A stretch of DNA of 64,000 bases from Flavobacteriaceae bacterium (GCA_021647885.1 JAKITV010000008.1:1-64000); one strand, 5' to 3'. Positions 1 through 7,905 are shown, counted from the stretch's first letter. Numbers and translations: made by a program. The notes: generated from the sequence alone by a model not told the origin.

Positions 1-1960
1 ATTTTACAATTCCGCTGGGAAGCACTTTTCCACTCTGGTCTCTATCGATTTTCTTCTTACATGTTAATCGTACATAAATGGTATCGTTATGATATAATGG
101 GCGTAAAAAACGACAATCTTCTAGTCCATAATTTGCTGCAACTGGTCCTTTATTTGGACGTACCAATAATCCTGCTGCTGCTGAAATAATGAAGTAACCA
201 TGAGCAGTTCTTTTTTCGAAAATACTGCCTTCTAAAGATGTGATATCTGTATGTGCATAAAAATGATCCCAAGTTAAATTGGCGAAATTTATAATATCTG
301 AATCTGTAATCGTGCGTTTATGCGTTTTGAGCGACATTCCTGGTTGAATATCTTCCCAATGGTATTTAAAAGGATGTTGTTCGGCTTTTTTATAGTTGGA
401 ATTTGGCTGATAAATTCCTGTAATTTCTGTTAAAGTCGTTGGCGAACCTTGAATTGCTGTACGTTGTAAATAGTGTTTTACACCACGAATTCCTCCCATT
501 TCTTCGCCACCACCAGCACGACCTGGACCACCATGAACCAAGCTTGGTAAAGGCGAACCATGACCTGTACTTTCTTTTGCACTTTCTCTATTGAGAACTA
601 AAATTCGTCCATGATGACTTGCTGCATTGATCACATATTCTTTTGCAATAGCATCGTCATTCGTTACAATTGAAGACACTAAAGAGCCTTTTCCCATTTT
701 TGCTAATTCAATAGCTTCATCTAAATTTTTATAAGGCATTAATGTGCTTACAGGACCAAATGCTTCACGTTCGTGAATTGCTGTGCTTTGAAATGGATTG
801 TCTTCTCTCAACAAAATTGGACTAACAAAAGCACCTTTTTTTGCATCTGCTCCAACTGTTTCAATTTTATCTAAATCGCCATATACAATCTTTGCATATT
901 TCGCAATGTCTTGAACAGCGTTTTTAACTTCTTCAACTTGTTGTTTACTAATAAGCGAACCCATTCGTACTTCTTTGAGTCTTGGGTCTCCAATAGTAAC
1001 TTTGTCGAGGGCTTTTCCTAATGCGATTTGCACATCATCAATGAGGTTTTCTGGAACAAGAATACGGCGAATGGCTGTGCATTTTTGTCCGCATTTAACT
1101 GTCATTTCTTTTCTGACTTCTTTTATAAATAAATCGAATTCTGGTGTTCCTGGAACAGCATCTTCACCTAAAATTGAAGCATTTAACGAATCGGCTTCCA
1201 TCGTAAATGGCACAGCTTCTTGGATGATTCTTGGATGTGCTTTTAGTAAACGTCCTGTTGTTGCAGATCCTGTAAAAGTTACCACATCTTGAGATTCAAC
1301 AGTATCTAAAATATTTTTGATAGTTCCGTTAATGATTTGCAATGCGCCTTCAGGTAAAATTCCAGAATTGACTATTTCTCGAGCTACAGCTTCTGCTAAA
1401 TATGACGAAGAAGGTGCAGGTAACACTACTGCTGGAACGCCAGCCATCCAATTGACAGCGCATTTTTCTAACATTCCCCAAACCGGGAAATTAAACGCAT
1501 TAATATGAACTGCAACTCCTCTTTTAGGCACCATTATATGATGTGCCATAAAACGTCCTCCACGAGACAAATCGATTGGCTCACCTTCTACGTGATAGGA
1601 TTGATTTGGGAATAATTTTCGTAAAGATGCATTTGCAAAAAGGTTTCCAAAGCCACCTTCAATATCTATCCAACTATCTACTTTTGTTGCTCCTGTTCGG
1701 TAACTTAATTCGTAAAAAGCGTCTTTCTTTTTAATTAAATAGAAAGCTAATTTTTTGAGCATGTTTCCACGTTCTTGAAAGGTCATTTTACGTAGTACTT
1801 CGCCTCCTTTTGTTCTTCCATATTGAAGTATTTCTGGAATATCTAAACCTTCAATGGCAACGCTTGTGAATGCTTCACCTGTAATGGCGTCATAAATTGG
1901 CACTCCTTCTTCTTTTCCTGTTGTCCAATTTCCTTGAACGTAATGTTGAATCTTGTTCAT
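1..1960 (-). CDS. paaZ: PaaZ, bifunctional oxepin-CoA hydrolase / semialdehyde dehydrogenase (3' end beyond window)
   Basis: The reading frame opens at an ATG at 1958-1960 (MNKIQHYVQGNWTTG) and runs off the left edge after about 653 codons. The N-terminal part is an aldehyde dehydrogenase, with the Cys-containing motif VKCGQKCTA near residues 288-296 and the glycine-rich FTGSATTG motif. From about residue 530 follows a MaoC-like hydratase domain (WEDIQPGMSLKTHKR, then DHFYAHTD). This fusion is typical of PaaZ, which opens the oxepin-CoA ring and oxidises the resulting semialdehyde. It is the last visible gene of the phenylacetate operon, 51 bp after paaJ, with a palindromic repeat in the gap. 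The C-terminus cannot be judged. Confidence 0.95.
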   Translation of the reverse strand, partial: MNKIQHYVQGNWTTGKEEGVPIYDAITGEAFTSVAIEGLDIPEILQYGRTKGGEVLRKMTFQERGNMLKKLAFYLIKKKDAFYELSYRTGATKVDSWIDIEGGFGNLFANASLRKLFPNQSYHVEGEPIDLSRGGRFMAHHIMVPKRGVAVHINAFNFPVWGMLEKCAVNWMAGVPAVVLPAPSSSYLAEAVAREIVNSGILPEGALQIINGTIKNILDTVESQDVVTFTGSATTGRLLKAHPRIIQEAVPFTMEADSLNASILGEDAVPGTPEFDLFIKEVRKEMTVKCGQKCTAIRRILVPENLIDDVQIALGKALDKVTIGDPRLKEVRMGSLISKQQVEEVKNAVQDIAKYAKIVYGDLDKIETVGADAKKGAFVSPILLREDNPFQSTAIHEREAFGPVSTLMPYKNLDEAIELAKMGKGSLVSSIVTNDDAIAKEYVINAASHHGRILVLNRESAKESTGHGSPLPSLVHGGPGRAGGGEEMGGIRGVKHYLQRTAIQGSPTTLTEITGIYQPNSNYKKAEQHPFKYHWEDIQPGMSLKTHKRTITDSDIINFANLTWDHFYAHTDITSLEGSIFEKRTAHGYFIISAAAGLLVRPNKGPVAANYGLEDCRFLRPLYHNDTIYVRLTCKKKIDRDQSGKVLPSGIVK

Positions 1961-1980
1961 ATTAATAATCCTTTATAATG

Positions 1981-2008
1981 GATTCCGCATCAAGTGCGGA
2001 ATGACAAA
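1981..2008. repeat. Miniature palindromic repeat between paaJ and paaZ
   Basis: Perfect 8-bp stem ATTCCGCA / TGCGGAAT with loop TCAAG, followed by the tail GACA. It fills the gap between the paaJ stop codon and the paaZ start and has the same architecture (GATTCC..GGAATGACA) as other copies in this window. Confidence 0.85.
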
Positions 2009-2011
2009 TCG

Positions 2012-3223
2012 TTATAAGTTTATGTTTTCAATTATCGCAGCATAACCCTGTCCAACACCAATACACATGGTAATTAAGGCATAACGCTTATTTTGCTCTT
2101 GCAGCTCTAAAGCTGCGGAATAACAAATCCTTGTTCCTGTTACACCAAGTGGATGTCCAATAGCAATAGCACCTCCATTTGGGTTTAATCTTGAGTCATT
2201 ATCTGCCAATCCCCAAGTTCTTGTACACGCCAAAGCTTGTGCAGCGAATGCTTCGTTAAGCTCGATAATATCCATATCATCCATTGATAATCCTGCTTTT
2301 TTTAATGCTTTGTTTGAAGCTTCAACAGGACCAATTCCCATAATTCGTGGTTCTACACCAACAACTGCTGAACTTACAATTTTCGCTATTGGCTTTAGAT
2401 TGTACTTTTTTACTGCATCTTCTGAAGCAATTATTGTTGCTGCCGCTCCATCGTTTAATCCTGATGAATTTCCTGCTGTGACACTTCCACCTTCATTTTT
2501 AAAAGCTGGTCGTAATTTTCCTAATACCTCTAAAGATGTTGCCGGTTTTACAAATTCGTCTTTTGAAAACTGTATTGGATCTTTTTTACGTTGGGGAATT
2601 TCAACAATCATGATTTCTTTTGCGAGTCTTCCGTTTTCTTGAGCTTTAGTCGCTTTCATTTGGCTCCAATAGGCAAATTTATCTTGATCATTACGTGAAA
2701 TATTATACTTCTCTACTAAGTTTTCAGCAGTATTTCCCATACCATCTGTTCCATACAATTTCTGCATTCTTGGGTTTATAAAACGCCATCCGAAACTGGA
2801 ATCGTACATTTTAGAATCGTTACCAAAAGCACTCGATGTTTTGGAAATTACATAAGGTCCACGGGTCATATTTTCTACACCTCCAGAGATAAATAAATCG
2901 CCATCTCCAGCTTTTATTGCTCTATTTGCATGAATAATTGCTGATAAACCTGAACTACATAAACGATTTACGGTTTCTCCTGGAACTGTAAATGGCAATC
3001 CTGCTAACAATGAAGCCATTCGTGCTACATTTCGATTGTCTTCTCCGGCTTGATTTGCACAGCCTAAGATAACATCGTCAAAATCTTCTTTTGGAATGTT
3101 TGGGTTTCGTTTTAATAATTCGGCAATTACTAATGCTCCTAAATCGTCTGTTCTGACCGTTGATAATGTGCCTTTATAACTTCCTATTGGTGTTCTTATT
3201 CCGTCTATGATATATGCTTCCAT
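2012..3223 (-). CDS. paaJ: PaaJ/PcaF-type thiolase (3-oxoadipyl-CoA / 3-oxo-5,6-dehydrosuberyl-CoA thiolase)
   Basis: A full-length thiolase of 403 residues. The nucleophilic cysteine is C89 in NRLCSSGLSA, the catalytic histidine H357 in GGAIAIGHPLG, and the second cysteine C387 in MCIGVGQG; the NEAFAAQA motif is at 323-330. Its position between paaI and paaZ in a phenylacetate operon points to the step that cleaves 3-oxo-5,6-dehydrosuberyl-CoA and 3-oxoadipyl-CoA. An acetyl-CoA acetyltransferase role in fatty acid oxidation is the alternative, but context favours PaaJ. The ATG at 3223 gives the normal thiolase N-terminus. Confidence 0.93.
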   Translation of the reverse strand: MEAYIIDGIRTPIGSYKGTLSTVRTDDLGALVIAELLKRNPNIPKEDFDDVILGCANQAGEDNRNVARMASLLAGLPFTVPGETVNRLCSSGLSAIIHANRAIKAGDGDLFISGGVENMTRGPYVISKTSSAFGNDSKMYDSSFGWRFINPRMQKLYGTDGMGNTAENLVEKYNISRNDQDKFAYWSQMKATKAQENGRLAKEIMIVEIPQRKKDPIQFSKDEFVKPATSLEVLGKLRPAFKNEGGSVTAGNSSGLNDGAAATIIASEDAVKKYNLKPIAKIVSSAVVGVEPRIMGIGPVEASNKALKKAGLSMDDMDIIELNEAFAAQALACTRTWGLADNDSRLNPNGGAIAIGHPLGVTGTRICYSAALELQEQNKRYALITMCIGVGQGYAAIIENINL

Positions 3224-3224
3224 A

Positions 3225-3384
3225 TGATTTTAGATTGATGATATACGATTTTTGATTTTTGAACTTGTATTCAATATTTGAATCATAATCTGTAACCTTC
3301 TTTATAATTAATTCTACTAATACTATTTTGTAATCAACGTTTTTTAATTCTGAAATCTTAAATCCACAATCTCCAATCGTTAAT
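3225..3384. repeat. Imperfect inverted pair of short-period repeats, no gene
   Basis: The gap between paaI and paaJ holds two arms made of degenerate 7-9 bp units built around GATT. The left arm (about 3227-3263) and the reverse complement of the right arm (about 3347-3383) agree at roughly 26 of 37 positions by eye. No ORF lies between them. It looks like the arms of the gene cassettes at 3793-4214 and 13277-13749, but empty. Confidence 0.45.
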
Positions 3385-3792
3385 CTACTCTTCCCAATCT
3401 TTATTCGTTCGATAAACGACGCCTTTAAAAAGTGCTACCAATTCTTCACCTCGTTTTACTTCGATAATATTAAAGCCTAGCTTATGATTCACTTTTTCAA
3501 TTACCGATTCTGCCACTAAATAATCGCCTTCATTGAGTGCTTCAATATGATTGATAGACGTTTCAATAGACACCGCATATTTGCCATGAGTATTCGCTGC
3601 AAATCCAAAAGCTGTATCAGCTAACGAATAACTGATTCCTCCATGCGCTTTATTCATACTATTTAGCATTTCTTTTCTTATAGTCATACCAACTTTACAA
3701 TGTCCAATTTTACATTCTAAAATTTCAATTCCTAGCCATGTGCTAAATGCATCAAGGCTCAACATTTTATGTGGAATAGCAGATGGGTTCAT
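3385..3792 (-). CDS. paaI: PaaI-type hotdog thioesterase
   Basis: A single hotdog-fold domain of 135 residues. The segment NKAHGGISYSLADTAFGFAAN (47-67) carries the HGG motif at 50-52 and the conserved acid D59 of the PaaI family. PaaI hydrolyses aryl- and acyl-CoA dead-end products such as hydroxyphenylacetyl-CoA, releasing CoA during phenylacetate breakdown. It lies inside the operon between paaJ and the four-helix-bundle gene. Its start codon directly abuts the end of the repeat array that bounds that small gene, so the cassette sits immediately upstream of its translation start and may have displaced its original leader. Confidence 0.9.
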   Translation of the reverse strand: MNPSAIPHKMLSLDAFSTWLGIEILECKIGHCKVGMTIRKEMLNSMNKAHGGISYSLADTAFGFAANTHGKYAVSIETSINHIEALNEGDYLVAESVIEKVNHKLGFNIIEVKRGEELVALFKGVVYRTNKDWEE

Positions 3793-4214
3793 GAGTTAAT
3801 TAGTCTATGAGTTATTTAGTATTTAACTTCTTCTTTAAATAGTTCTTATAAGATGTAATCATTTTAGATAATTCTGTAATTGATTCTCTATTCTTTTCAT
3901 CTATTTCAATAGAAATAAAATTTCTTAATCTTGCTTTTGTACTACAAACCACACATTCGTGAGCACTATCCCAAGCCGTTTGAAGATATCTGTTAAAATT
4001 AGCGTCAGAACTTGCTGAACCTTCTGCTATATTTAATGCTATAGAATCGGCAGCTCTAATAAATTGAGAAGCTAATCTATAAGTTTCTTCTTTTGGAAAA
4101 GAATTTATTTGAACATTAACAGATTCTCCAAAATGAATTGCTTTTTGGTAAATTTTTAATTTTTCAAACTTAAAATAATAGTTACTCTTCATAAACTCAA
4201 AAACTCATTAACTA
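3793..4214 (-). mobile_element. Inverted-repeat-bounded single-gene cassette (four-helix-bundle gene)
   Basis: The left end (3793-3820) is built of 8-bp units, with GAGTTAATTAGT and GAGTTATTTAGT 16 bp apart. The reverse complement of the right end (4191-4214) matches it at 17 of the first 20 positions from 3794. Between them is only the four-helix-bundle gene. The unit sits in an otherwise tight paa operon, between paaH and paaI. Mobility is an inference from the repeats and the position; no transposase is encoded. Confidence 0.55.
3812..4192 (-). CDS. Four-helix-bundle protein of the 23S rRNA intervening-sequence (S23/IVP) family
   Basis: A 126-residue, probably all-helical cytoplasmic protein. 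It has the family features FEKLKIYQKAIHF near the N-terminus, FIRAADSIALNIAEGSAS (44-61) and FNRYLQTAWDSAHE (66-79). Members occur inside intervening sequences of 23S rRNA and, in Bacteroidetes, as stand-alone genes; Avd of diversity-generating retroelements has the same fold. The function of stand-alone copies is not established. It has no plausible part in phenylacetate metabolism. The stop codon lies within the left repeat array and the start codon abuts the right one, so gene and repeats form one unit. Confidence 0.88.
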   Translation of the reverse strand: MKSNYYFKFEKLKIYQKAIHFGESVNVQINSFPKEETYRLASQFIRAADSIALNIAEGSASSDANFNRYLQTAWDSAHECVVCSTKARLRNFISIEIDEKNRESITELSKMITSYKNYLKKKLNTK

Positions 4215-5389
4215 AAAAACTTCTTTTTTTCCCTTTTCATTTTACGTAATAACGGACTACATCTATATCTTTCTTCGTGATACTCGTTATATAACTCATC
4301 TATGCTATCAACACACCAATCAATGCCTTTTTCATCTGCCCAAGCTAAGAGCCCTTTAGGATAATTAACGCCTTTAGTCATCGCCTTATCTATATCTTCA
4401 GCGGAAGCTATATTTAAAAATAAAGCATCTGCTGCTTCATTGATAAGCATTACAAACACGCGATTGAAAATCAGTTCTGCTAACTCAGTATTGTGAGATC
4501 CTTCGACAAGCTCAGGATGACCGCTCGCATCTATTTTACCATCCTCATTATATTGGTAATATCCACGACCTGACTTTCTCCCTAAATATCCTGCTTCTGC
4601 CAATCGTTGTTGGGTAAATGAAGGCCTGAATCTAGAATCGTAATAAAAGGTTTTAAATACCGTTTTGGTAACTGTATAATTAATATCGTTACCAATAAAA
4701 TCCATCAATTCAAAAGGTCCCATTCTGAAACTTCCAACAGTTTTCATTGCATTATCTATGGTTATAAAATCTGCAATACCTTCCTCATAAATACGAAGTG
4801 ATTCGCCATAATAAGGTCTTGCTACTCGATTTACAATAAAACCAGGTGTGTCTTTAGCAACAGCAACCGTTTTATTCCAACTCTTAATCGTTGAAACTGC
4901 TTTTTCGAATACCTTCTGAGATGTTTGTATTGCGGGAATTACCTCAACCAATGCCATTAAAGGTGCTGGATTAAAAAAATGAATTCCTACACAACGCTCT
5001 GGTTTTTGTAACGCTGATGCGATTGATGCAATTGATAACGACGATGTATTTGATGCAATTATTGTTTCATCAGACACATAACTTTCTAACTCTGAAAACA
5101 CCTTTTTTTTAATCTCTAAATTTTCGACAATGGCCTCGATAGTTAGATTGGAATCTGCTAAATCCTTCAATGAATTTACATAAGAAATATTATCTTGAAT
5201 TCTATTTTTTTCTGTTTCATCAATTCGTTCTTTTTCAATAAGGCGTAACAGTACTTTTTCTAGAGCTACTTTACTTTTATTTAAAGCGTCATGATTGGTA
5301 TCATACACTTTAACTTTACAACCAGAAGTTGCAGCCACTTGTGCGATGCCACTTCCCATTGTTCCAGAACCTATAATTCCTATGTTCAT
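4208..5389 (-). CDS. paaH: 3-hydroxyacyl-CoA dehydrogenase, PaaH type, with an in-frame palindromic repeat
   Basis: A 393-residue NAD-dependent dehydrogenase that oxidises 3-hydroxyadipyl-CoA in the phenylacetate pathway. MNIGIIGSGTMGSGIA is the Rossmann motif; ASNTSSLSI and GIHFFNPAPLM are family motifs; a second 3HCDH domain carries LINEAADALF and NYPKGLLAWAD. The frame stays open upstream to 5440, but those 17 codons are read from a palindromic repeat, so the ATG at 5389 is the proper start. Residues about 287-300 (DASGHPELVEGSHN) are encoded by another copy of the palindrome and lie in the linker between the two C-terminal domains. The frame is kept, so the enzyme is probably functional. 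Confidence 0.92.
   Translation of the reverse strand: MNIGIIGSGTMGSGIAQVAATSGCKVKVYDTNHDALNKSKVALEKVLLRLIEKERIDETEKNRIQDNISYVNSLKDLADSNLTIEAIVENLEIKKKVFSELESYVSDETIIASNTSSLSIASIASALQKPERCVGIHFFNPAPLMALVEVIPAIQTSQKVFEKAVSTIKSWNKTVAVAKDTPGFIVNRVARPYYGESLRIYEEGIADFITIDNAMKTVGSFRMGPFELMDFIGNDINYTVTKTVFKTFYYDSRFRPSFTQQRLAEAGYLGRKSGRGYYQYNEDGKIDASGHPELVEGSHNTELAELIFNRVFVMLINEAADALFLNIASAEDIDKAMTKGVNYPKGLLAWADEKGIDWCVDSIDELYNEYHEERYRCSPLLRKMKREKKKFFS
4495..4521. repeat. Palindromic repeat translated inside paaH
   Basis: Stem ATCCT (4498-4502) / AGGAT (4514-4518), with TTCGACAAGCTC between the arms and GAC following. On the coding strand it reads CATCCTGAGCTTGTCGAAGG and gives HPELVEG in the protein. 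It belongs to the same family as the intergenic copies at 5408-5458, 7845-7869 and 47931-47955. Confidence 0.85.
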
Positions 5390-5407
5390 ATTCTTTGTTT
5401 TGATGAG

Positions 5408-5458
5408 ACCCTTTGACTGTGCTTCGACTGCGCTCAGCATGACACGCTCAGGGTGACA
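5408..5458. repeat. Nested palindromic repeats between paaH and the dehydratase gene
   Basis: Outer arms ACCCT (5408-5412) and AGGGT (5450-5454), followed by GACA. Inside the outer unit lies a complete second copy, TGCT (5420-5423) ... AGCA (5436-5439), with its own TGACA tail. One copy has apparently inserted into another. Confidence 0.8.
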
Positions 5459-5463
5459 TTTAA

Positions 5464-6402
5464 TTAAAACGGTAGATTGGTTACATCTACATTTCCGCCG
5501 GAAATAATAATGCCGACGTTTTTATTTTTATAATCTTCTTTATCTTTAAGTAATGCTGCAAAAGCTACTGCACTTGAAGGTTCGATGATTATTTTCATGC
5601 GTTCCCAAATTAACTTCATTGCATTAATAATTTCATCTTCTTCTACTCTAATTATTTTTTCAACACCTTCTTTTATAATTGGAAAATTTCGATCTCCTAA
5701 AAACGTTCGTAATCCATCTGCTATGGTAGTACTATTGTTATCGTTGTATTCAATTTTTCCGCTTTGTAAAGAACGATATGCATCATCTACATTTTTTGGT
5801 TCTCCTCCAATCACTTTACAGTTTTTAGAAAAATATTTTGCAGCCAAAGCTGTTCCTGCAATTAGCCCACCACCACCAACTGGTGTAAAGATATAATCTA
5901 ATTGTGAATAATCTTCCAATAATTCTATAGCTGCAGTACCTTGACCAAAAATAACATCGTCATTATTAGAAGGATGAATAAAAGTAGCTCCTTTTTCGAT
6001 CCTCACTTTTTCAGCCATTTCTTCTCTTGCAATTGGATTAGAATCACACTCAATAATTTCGCCTTTATAGGTTTTTACTGCATTCTTTTTTACTTGAGGT
6101 GCATTTTCGGGCATTACAATAAATGCTTTCACACCTATTTTTTTTGCAGCTAATGATAAGGCTTGCGCAAAATTACCCGAAGAATGTGTTACAACACCTT
6201 TGCTTCTTTGTGCTTCTGTTAAACTTAAAATAGCATTCGCTGCGCCACGCATTTTAAAGGCTCCCATTTTTTGAAAATTCTCACATTTAAAATAGACTTT
6301 GCAACCACATATTTCGTTAATCAACTCTGATGTAAGTACAGGTGTTTGGTGAATGTAAGGCTTCACTTTATTGTGTACTTGTATCAAAGTTTGTTTGTTC
6401 AT
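5464..6402 (-). CDS. PLP-dependent threonine/serine dehydratase-like enzyme (fold type II)
   Basis: A 312-residue single-domain enzyme. K50 in GAFKMRGA is the expected PLP lysine, SSGNFAQ (74-80) the substrate loop, and GGGGL (176-180) the phosphate-binding loop. It lacks the C-terminal regulatory domain of biosynthetic threonine deaminase, so a catabolic serine/threonine dehydratase or serine racemase is likely; the sequence alone does not separate these. It lies between paaG and paaH although no such reaction belongs to the phenylacetate pathway. The frame extends 15 codons upstream, but these come from a hairpin leader nearly identical to that of miaB; the ATG at 6402 is chosen. Confidence 0.85.
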   Translation of the reverse strand: MNKQTLIQVHNKVKPYIHQTPVLTSELINEICGCKVYFKCENFQKMGAFKMRGAANAILSLTEAQRSKGVVTHSSGNFAQALSLAAKKIGVKAFIVMPENAPQVKKNAVKTYKGEIIECDSNPIAREEMAEKVRIEKGATFIHPSNNDDVIFGQGTAAIELLEDYSQLDYIFTPVGGGGLIAGTALAAKYFSKNCKVIGGEPKNVDDAYRSLQSGKIEYNDNNSTTIADGLRTFLGDRNFPIIKEGVEKIIRVEEDEIINAMKLIWERMKIIIEPSSAVAFAALLKDKEDYKNKNVGIIISGGNVDVTNLPF

Positions 6403-6432
6403 ATTTATTTTCCACAAAAGTGGAAATCTCAT
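6400..6432 (-). promoter_or_regulatory. Hairpin leader before the dehydratase start, shared with miaB
   Basis: The coding strand has TTTCCAC, loop TTTT, GTGGAAA, then ATAAAT and the start codon. The same block, with one base changed, precedes miaB at 45126-45158. It is a variant of the miniature palindrome family placed directly in front of a start codon. Confidence 0.65.
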
Positions 6433-6470
6433 TTTTGTTAGTTTCAATTTAAAACTTTACTATCATTTTA

Positions 6471-6498
6471 GAGATCCTGAAACACGTTCAGGATGACA
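6471..6498. repeat. Miniature palindromic repeat between paaG and the dehydratase gene
   Basis: Stem ATCCTGAA (6474-6481) / TTCAGGAT (6487-6494), loop ACACG, followed by GACA. Same tail as the other copies. Confidence 0.85.
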
Positions 6499-6506
6499 AC
6501 AAGTTA

Positions 6507-7289
6507 TTATTTTCCTTTAAAATCAGGTTTTCGTTTTTCTATAAATGCAGCTACGCCTTCTTGATAATCTTCACTACCTGCTGCTTCTATTTGATATTTA
6601 GATTCTAAATCTAATTGTGCTTCCAAATTATTTGTCAGGGATTGATTCAATGTTTTTTTAATTAATCCTAGAGCTTTTGTTGGCATATTCGCCATTTTTA
6701 AAGCTAATTTACTAATGGTTTCTTGAAACTCTTCAGAGGGTACACATTTATAAATCATTCCCAAACGTTCTGCTTCTTTAGCTCCAATTTTATCACCTAA
6801 CATCATTAAAGCAGATGCTTTTTGAAATCCGATTAAACGCGGTAAAAAGAATGTTCCTGCGCTATCTGGAATTAATCCAATTTTACTAAATGCTTGTATA
6901 AAACTTGCTTTTTCATCAGCTACAACAATATCACAAGCCAAAGCTATATTTGCTCCAGCTCCTGCTGCAACTCCATTAACAGCTGCAATAATTGGTTTTT
7001 CAATAGTTCTGATTCTTAAAATAATTGGATTGTAATGTTCTTCAAGAATTTTTTTGAAACCAGGATTTAATTCTGGAGAAGTGACTTCTTTTAAATCTTG
7101 TCCAGCACAAAATGCTTTTCCGTTTCCAGTAAGTACAATGGCTCTAACTTCACTATTCGCTTCACAAGCATCTAAAGTATCTTGTAGCAGCAAAGCCATT
7201 TCACGATTGAAGCTGTTAAAAACTTCTGGTCTGTTAAGCGTAATGTACGCTACTTTGTTTTCAATTTTTATTTGTATGCTTTTGTTCAT
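6507..7289 (-). CDS. paaG: Enoyl-CoA hydratase/isomerase family, PaaG (ring-epoxide isomerase)
   Basis: A 260-residue crotonase-fold enzyme. AFCAGQDL (59-66) and NGVAAGAGANIALACD (105-120) form the oxyanion hole. The acid at D142 in GLIPDSAGTFFLPR is the residue expected in PaaG, which isomerises the ring-epoxide of phenylacetyl-CoA to oxepin-CoA, whereas true hydratases usually carry glutamates. It lies between paaD and the dehydratase, 29 bp downstream of paaD. A separate PaaF-type hydratase was not found in the window and may lie beyond the left edge. Confidence 0.88.
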   Translation of the reverse strand: MNKSIQIKIENKVAYITLNRPEVFNSFNREMALLLQDTLDACEANSEVRAIVLTGNGKAFCAGQDLKEVTSPELNPGFKKILEEHYNPIILRIRTIEKPIIAAVNGVAAGAGANIALACDIVVADEKASFIQAFSKIGLIPDSAGTFFLPRLIGFQKASALMMLGDKIGAKEAERLGMIYKCVPSEEFQETISKLALKMANMPTKALGLIKKTLNQSLTNNLEAQLDLESKYQIEAAGSEDYQEGVAAFIEKRKPDFKGK

Positions 7290-7318
7290 TTTTTAATTTT
7301 ATTCACAAGATTATTGTA

Positions 7319-7819
7319 TTAAATACACTTAAAATAATCAAAAGGCTCTAAACAGTCTTCGCATTTGTATAATGCTTTACATGCTGTTGATCCAAACTGA
7401 CTTATTACTTTAGTGTTTTTTGATTTACACTGAGGGCATCTAACATTTTTTACCCCTTCTTTAAATAATTCTCCTTTATCCTGTGAACCTTTTATAGGAG
7501 GTGCAATACCATAATCCTCAAGTCTTTTCCTTGCTTTATCATTTATCCAATCTGTTGTCCATGGAGGATCATAGGTCATTTTTACTCGAACATTTTCTAT
7601 ATTATTCTCTTTTAATTTAGCTATAATATCGTCTTCAAACAGATTCATAGCTGGACATCCTGAATAAGTAGGAGTTATAGTAATTACAATGGTGTCGTCT
7701 TCTGAAGCTATTTCCCTTACAATTCCTAAATCCAATATTGACAATACAGGAATTTCGGGATCAGGAATTTCTTCAAAAAGTTTCCATATATGATTGTATT
7801 TTTTGTTTGTTGGTATCAC
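7319..7819 (-). CDS. paaD: PaaD, maturation protein of the phenylacetyl-CoA epoxidase
   Basis: A 166-residue protein with an N-terminal MIP18/DUF59 domain (IPDPEIPVLSILDLGIV; YSGCPAMNLFEDDI) and a C-terminal zinc-ribbon-like part with CPQCKSKN and CEDCLEPFDYFKCI. PaaD is required for active PaaABCE and is thought to help assemble an iron or iron-sulfur cofactor. The start codon is GTG at 7819, preceded at close range by AAAAAGG; no ATG in this position fits the family N-terminus. It follows paaC in the usual A-B-C-D order with a palindromic repeat in the 86-bp gap. Confidence 0.92.
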   Translation of the reverse strand: MIPTNKKYNHIWKLFEEIPDPEIPVLSILDLGIVREIASEDDTIVITITPTYSGCPAMNLFEDDIIAKLKENNIENVRVKMTYDPPWTTDWINDKARKRLEDYGIAPPIKGSQDKGELFKEGVKNVRCPQCKSKNTKVISQFGSTACKALYKCEDCLEPFDYFKCI

Positions 7820-7844
7820 TTGACCTTTTTAAATTCTAATTATA

Positions 7845-7869
7845 GGTTTCGACTGCGCTCAACCAGACA
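7845..7869. repeat. Miniature palindromic repeat, tandem G.A subtype
   Basis: Stem GGTT (7845-7848) / AACC (7861-7864) around TCGACTGCGCTC, followed by AGACA. The inner sequence matches the copy at 5420-5439. Confidence 0.7.
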
Positions 7870-7905
7870 AACCTTTATATTATTTGCTTTTTAAATAGTT
7901 TTCTA

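Noticed and set aside
975-1508. Plus-strand ORFs opposite paaZ
   Set aside because: They are antisense to a strongly conserved aldehyde dehydrogenase and show no family features; the same holds for the many ORFs opposite paaJ, paaE, der, topA, alaS, groL and others.
1-1960. Separate paaN-type aldehyde dehydrogenase without hydratase domain
   Set aside because: A MaoC-like domain follows the dehydrogenase in the same frame before the left edge.
3812-4192. Diversity-generating retroelement (Avd-like gene)
   Set aside because: No reverse transcriptase, template repeat or variable repeat lies nearby; the protein fits the stand-alone four-helix-bundle family.
5390-5440. N-terminal extension MLSAVEAQSKGLIKTKN of paaH
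   Set aside because: It is read from a palindromic repeat; the dehydrogenase begins at MNIGIIGSG.
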